This document shows, in pieces, positions 4,408 through 6,704 of a DNA stretch of 6,704 bases. Below the pieces are notes generated by a model, which saw only the letters and a program-made list of their open reading frames with translations, had not been told where the DNA came from and did not search any database. Numbering within the stretch: position 1 is the stretch's first letter; every line of letters starts with the position of its first letter. The stretch is from Rhodospirillales bacterium (GTDB taxonomy: Bacteria; Pseudomonadota; Alphaproteobacteria; Rhodospirillales; 2-02-FULL-58-16), in NCBI GenBank assembly GCA_021775195.1, contig JAJFIG010000177.1, positions 1-6,704 on the forward strand. The letters are read 5' to 3'. Both the position numbers and the translations under genes were made by a program.

Positions 4408-5703
4408 ATGGTAACGCCAAAAACACTTAAATTCAGTACGTTAAGTCTTCATGCGGGGCAGGAGCCGGATCCCGCGACAGGGGCCCGCGCGGCGCCCATC
4501 TACCAGACGACATCCTACGTTTTCACCAGCGTCGATCAGGCCGCCGAGTTGTTCAATCTGGAGCGACCGGGCCATATCTACTCGCGAATCTCCAATCCCA
4601 CGGTCGCCGTCCTGGAAGAACGCCTGGCGGCCTTGGAGGGCGGGGTCGGGGCGGTTTGTACGGCCAGTGGCCAGGCGGCGGTGCATCTCGCCGTGGCGAC
4701 TCTCATGGGGGCCGGCGGGCACATTGTCTCGTCTTCGTCCATCTACGGCGGCACCCACAACCTTTTCACCCATACGCTGCCCCGTTTCGGCATTACGACG
4801 ACCTTCGTCGATCCCCGGGACGTGGAGGCGATCAAGGCGGCCATCCGGCCCGAAACCCGCCTGGTATTCGGGGAAGTCCTTGGAAACCCGGGGCTCGAGG
4901 TCATGGATATGCCGGCGGTCGCCGATATCGCCCATGGCGCCGGTGTGCCGCTGATGATCGACGCGACCTTTGCGACACCCTTCCTGTGCCGACCGGCGTC
5001 CTTGGGCGCCGATATCGTCATGCATTCGGTGACCAAGTTCCTGGGTGGGCACGGTGTTGCCATCGGCGGGGCAGTCATTGATGCCGGCACCTTCGATTGG
5101 GAAAAGTCGGGCAAGTTCCCAACCCTGACCGAGCCCTATGCCGGCTATCACGGGTTGGATTTTGCCGAGGAGTATGGTCCGGCGGCTTTCATCATGCGGG
5201 CACGGGCCGAGGGGCTCAGGGACTTCGGCGCCTGCATGAGCCCGACCAATGCCTTTTACCTGTTGCAGGGGGTCGAAACCCTGCCGTTGCGTATGGTGCG
5301 GCATTCCGAAAACGCCCTCGCCATCGCTTCGTTCCTGGATGAACATAAAGGCGTTTCCTGGGTGACCTATCCAGGACTTGCCGGCCACCCTGACCACGAC
5401 TTGGCGAAACGATTGTTGCCAAAGGGATGCGGCGGAATTCTCAGTTTCGGAATCAAGGGGGGGCGTGAGGCCGGACGCCGGTTCATCGAAGGCCTGGAGG
5501 TGTTCTCCCACCTGGCCAACGTCGGTGACGCCAAGTCGCTGGTCATCCACCCGGCGAGTACGACCCATCAGCAGATGGATACAGAGGCCCTGGTCACCGC
5601 CGGCGTTGGCGAAGAGATGGTGCGCCTCTCCGTCGGTCTCGAGGATGCGGATGACCTGATCGACGACTTGAACCAGGCCTTGCGCGCGGCGCAGAAGGTT
5701 TGA
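4408..5703 (+). CDS. metY: O-acetylhomoserine sulfhydrylase (aminocarboxypropyltransferase)
   Basis: This 431-residue PLP enzyme of the Cys/Met-metabolism family makes homocysteine from O-acetylhomoserine and sulfide, the direct-sulfhydrylation route to methionine. Landmarks are STLSLHAGQEPDPATGARA (10-28), SRISNPTVAVLEERLAALE (59-77), TASGQAA with PLP-stacking SSSIYGG (108-114), DATFATPF with PLP-ring Asp185, and HSVTKFLGGHG with Schiff-base Lys210. The C-terminal SLVIHPASTTHQQ (377-389) carries the substrate-carboxylate region. Length and the 225-265 insertion are typical of MetY rather than of the shorter cystathionine gamma-synthases. The ribosome binding site is weak (GGA, 7 nt before ATG), and no in-frame alternative start is better. 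A structured leader and terminator upstream suggest transcription attenuation. Two hydrolase genes follow closely. MetZ (O-succinylhomoserine) activity cannot be excluded by eye. Confidence 0.92.
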   Translation: MVTPKTLKFSTLSLHAGQEPDPATGARAAPIYQTTSYVFTSVDQAAELFNLERPGHIYSRISNPTVAVLEERLAALEGGVGAVCTASGQAAVHLAVATLMGAGGHIVSSSSIYGGTHNLFTHTLPRFGITTTFVDPRDVEAIKAAIRPETRLVFGEVLGNPGLEVMDMPAVADIAHGAGVPLMIDATFATPFLCRPASLGADIVMHSVTKFLGGHGVAIGGAVIDAGTFDWEKSGKFPTLTEPYAGYHGLDFAEEYGPAAFIMRARAEGLRDFGACMSPTNAFYLLQGVETLPLRMVRHSENALAIASFLDEHKGVSWVTYPGLAGHPDHDLAKRLLPKGCGGILSFGIKGGREAGRRFIEGLEVFSHLANVGDAKSLVIHPASTTHQQMDTEALVTAGVGEEMVRLSVGLEDADDLIDDLNQALRAAQKV

Positions 5704-5721
5704 CGGGAAAACCCGGACACC

Positions 5722-6510
5722 ATGGAAATCCAAGTGGATGATCGCATTGTTTTCGCAGCCACCGGCGGACGGGCGTTTGACGCTCAGGCGCCGTGCGTGG
5801 TCTTCGTCCATGGCGCCGGCATGGACCACAGTGTCTGGAGCCTTCAGGTCCGTTATTTCGCCCATCATGGGCGATCGCTGTTGGCCGTCGACCTGCCCGG
5901 TCATGGCCGCTCGGAGGGCGATGTGCCGGCGGGCATCGAAGCCATGGCCGATTGGGTCCTGCGGATGCTCGACGCAATGGGTGTCGAGAAAGCGGCCCTT
6001 GTCGGCCACAGCATGGGGGCGCTGATCTCGCTCGAAGCGGCAGCCCGGGGCGGGGAGCGGATCGGTGCCCTGGCGTTGCTGGGGGTGGCGGCACCGATGC
6101 AGGTACATCCGGCGCTTCTCGAGGCGGCCGAGGCCAACGACCATTTGGCCGTCGACATGATTGTTTCTTGGGGACACGGACGCAAAGGCAGCGTCGGCGG
6201 CCAGCCGGCGCCGGGATTGTGGCTCGCCGGCGGATCGGCACGGCTGCTTGAGCGGAGCGGCCCCGGGGTCCTTCATGCCGGACTCAAGGCCTGCAACGAA
6301 TACACAGGGGCATTGGTGGCGGCGGACGGGGTTCGCTGCCCGGCTCTGCTCGTACATGGCGAAACCGACCGCATGACACCTCCCAAGGCGGCTCGGGATT
6401 TGGCCGAACACCTGAACGATGTCCATACCGAGGTGATTGCCGGCTGCGGCCACATGATGATGCGCGAAGGCCCCCACGCCACAACCGAGGCGTTGCGCCG
6501 CCTGATATGA
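5722..6510 (+). CDS. Alpha/beta-fold hydrolase
   Basis: This 262-residue soluble alpha/beta hydrolase of unknown substrate has a complete catalytic set: the oxyanion-hole motif VFVHGAGMDHSVW (27-39), DLPGHGRS (57-64), nucleophile elbow VGHSMGA with Ser97, acid Asp216 in VHGETDRMTP (211-220), and His244 in AGCGHMMM (240-247). The region between about 125 and 195 is a cap of moderate length. No signal peptide is seen, so it is probably cytoplasmic. Candidate activities are esterase, lactonase or thioesterase; dehalogenase is less likely because the nucleophile is Ser rather than Asp. It starts 18 bp after the metY stop and ends 13 bp before the thioesterase, so an operon is likely. The ribosome binding site is poor (GGA 4 nt before ATG, GGGA further upstream), suggesting reinitiation after metY. 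Link to methionine metabolism is unproven. Confidence 0.85.
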   Translation: MEIQVDDRIVFAATGGRAFDAQAPCVVFVHGAGMDHSVWSLQVRYFAHHGRSLLAVDLPGHGRSEGDVPAGIEAMADWVLRMLDAMGVEKAALVGHSMGALISLEAAARGGERIGALALLGVAAPMQVHPALLEAAEANDHLAVDMIVSWGHGRKGSVGGQPAPGLWLAGGSARLLERSGPGVLHAGLKACNEYTGALVAADGVRCPALLVHGETDRMTPPKAARDLAEHLNDVHTEVIAGCGHMMMREGPHATTEALRRLI

Positions 6511-6523
6511 GGATACGGCCTAG

Positions 6524-6704
6524 ATGACTGACAGGGACGTCGAGACCCGGGACCGGTTCCCCCACATGCTGGCGATCCAGACCCGGTGGTCGGACAACGA
6601 CATCTATGGCCACGTCAACAACGTGACCTATTACTCGTACTTCGATACCGTCGTGAACTGCTACCTGATTGAAGAGGGTGGCCTGGACATTGCCGAGGGG
6701 GGCC
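6524..6704 (+). CDS. Hotdog-fold acyl-CoA thioesterase (4HBT/YbgC-like), N-terminal part
   Basis: Sixty codons are visible before the window ends. The sequence has the YbgC/4-hydroxybenzoyl-CoA thioesterase signature [20 protein letters not shown] (18-37). By alignment with that family, Asp26 in the SDND motif is the likely catalytic acid, and HVNN precedes the central helix, which continues as [13 protein letters not shown]. Such proteins hydrolyse acyl-CoA thioesters in the cytoplasm and usually run 130-160 residues, so more than half is missing here. The ATG at 6524 has GAGGA (6509-6513) 10 nt upstream, overlapping the hydrolase stop, which points to translational coupling in a metY-hydrolase-thioesterase operon. 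Substrate chain length cannot be told. Confidence 0.88.
   Translation, partial: MTDRDVETRDRFPHMLAIQTRWSDNDIYGHVNNVTYYSYFDTVVNCYLIEEGGLDIAEGG

Noticed and set aside
4441..6477. Very long minus-strand open frame (678 codons) opposite metY and the hydrolase
   Set aside because: It is antisense to two genes with complete catalytic motifs and spans the gap between them. Its translation is low-complexity and rich in Arg/Gly/His with no recognisable domain, as expected of mirror frames in GC-rich DNA.

Overview
The window (about 60% G+C by eye) looks like chromosomal DNA of an alphaproteobacterium. The best markers are a TrcR/DUF1013 cell-cycle regulator and a DUF1192 small protein, both essentially restricted to that class. 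A PrpE-type acyl-CoA ligase and an ALDH7-family dehydrogenase fit the same picture, perhaps a Rhodospirillales-like lineage, though the genus cannot be told from this. I see no phage, transposon, CRISPR or tRNA/rRNA genes. All identifications rest on recognising motifs by eye; no search was run.

Layout. (1) Positions 1-345 hold the C-terminal end of a propionyl-CoA synthetase-like ligase, closed by a very strong intrinsic terminator (367-407). (2) One base after that terminator's T-run begins the ribosome binding site of an ALDH7/AmaB-type aldehyde dehydrogenase (422-1927). (3) Convergent to it on the minus strand lie trcR (1973-2545) and a PIG3-type NAD(P)H quinone oxidoreductase (2653-3654). 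trcR has its own good sigma70-type promoter between the two. (4) A 106-bp divergent region with tandem and inverted repeats separates the oxidoreductase from a 60-residue DUF1192 protein (3761-3943). (5) A 464-bp gap (3944-4407) has no convincing protein gene but is dense in signals: three TTAA elements spaced exactly 7 nt apart (two overlapping CtrA boxes), a -10 element, a structured ~100-nt stretch ending in a perfect terminator, a second structured element closed by an 11-bp stem, and a second terminator. (6) A plus-strand set follows: metY-type O-acetylhomoserine sulfhydrylase (4408-5703), an alpha/beta hydrolase (5722-6510) and the start of a hotdog thioesterase (6524-6704, cut by the window). 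Spacings of 18 and 13 bp suggest one operon.

Function. The proteins are ordinary metabolic and regulatory types: acyl-CoA activation, semialdehyde oxidation, quinone/enone reduction, methionine synthesis and (thio)ester hydrolysis. The least explained part is the 3944-4407 gap. It can be read either as an independent CtrA-controlled small RNA followed by a metY leader, or as one long metY leader with two terminators in series. The second structured element, upstream of a methionine gene and ahead of a terminator, has riboswitch or attenuator architecture, but I could not match it to SAM-I, SAM-II, SAM-IV, SAH or other aptamers I know.
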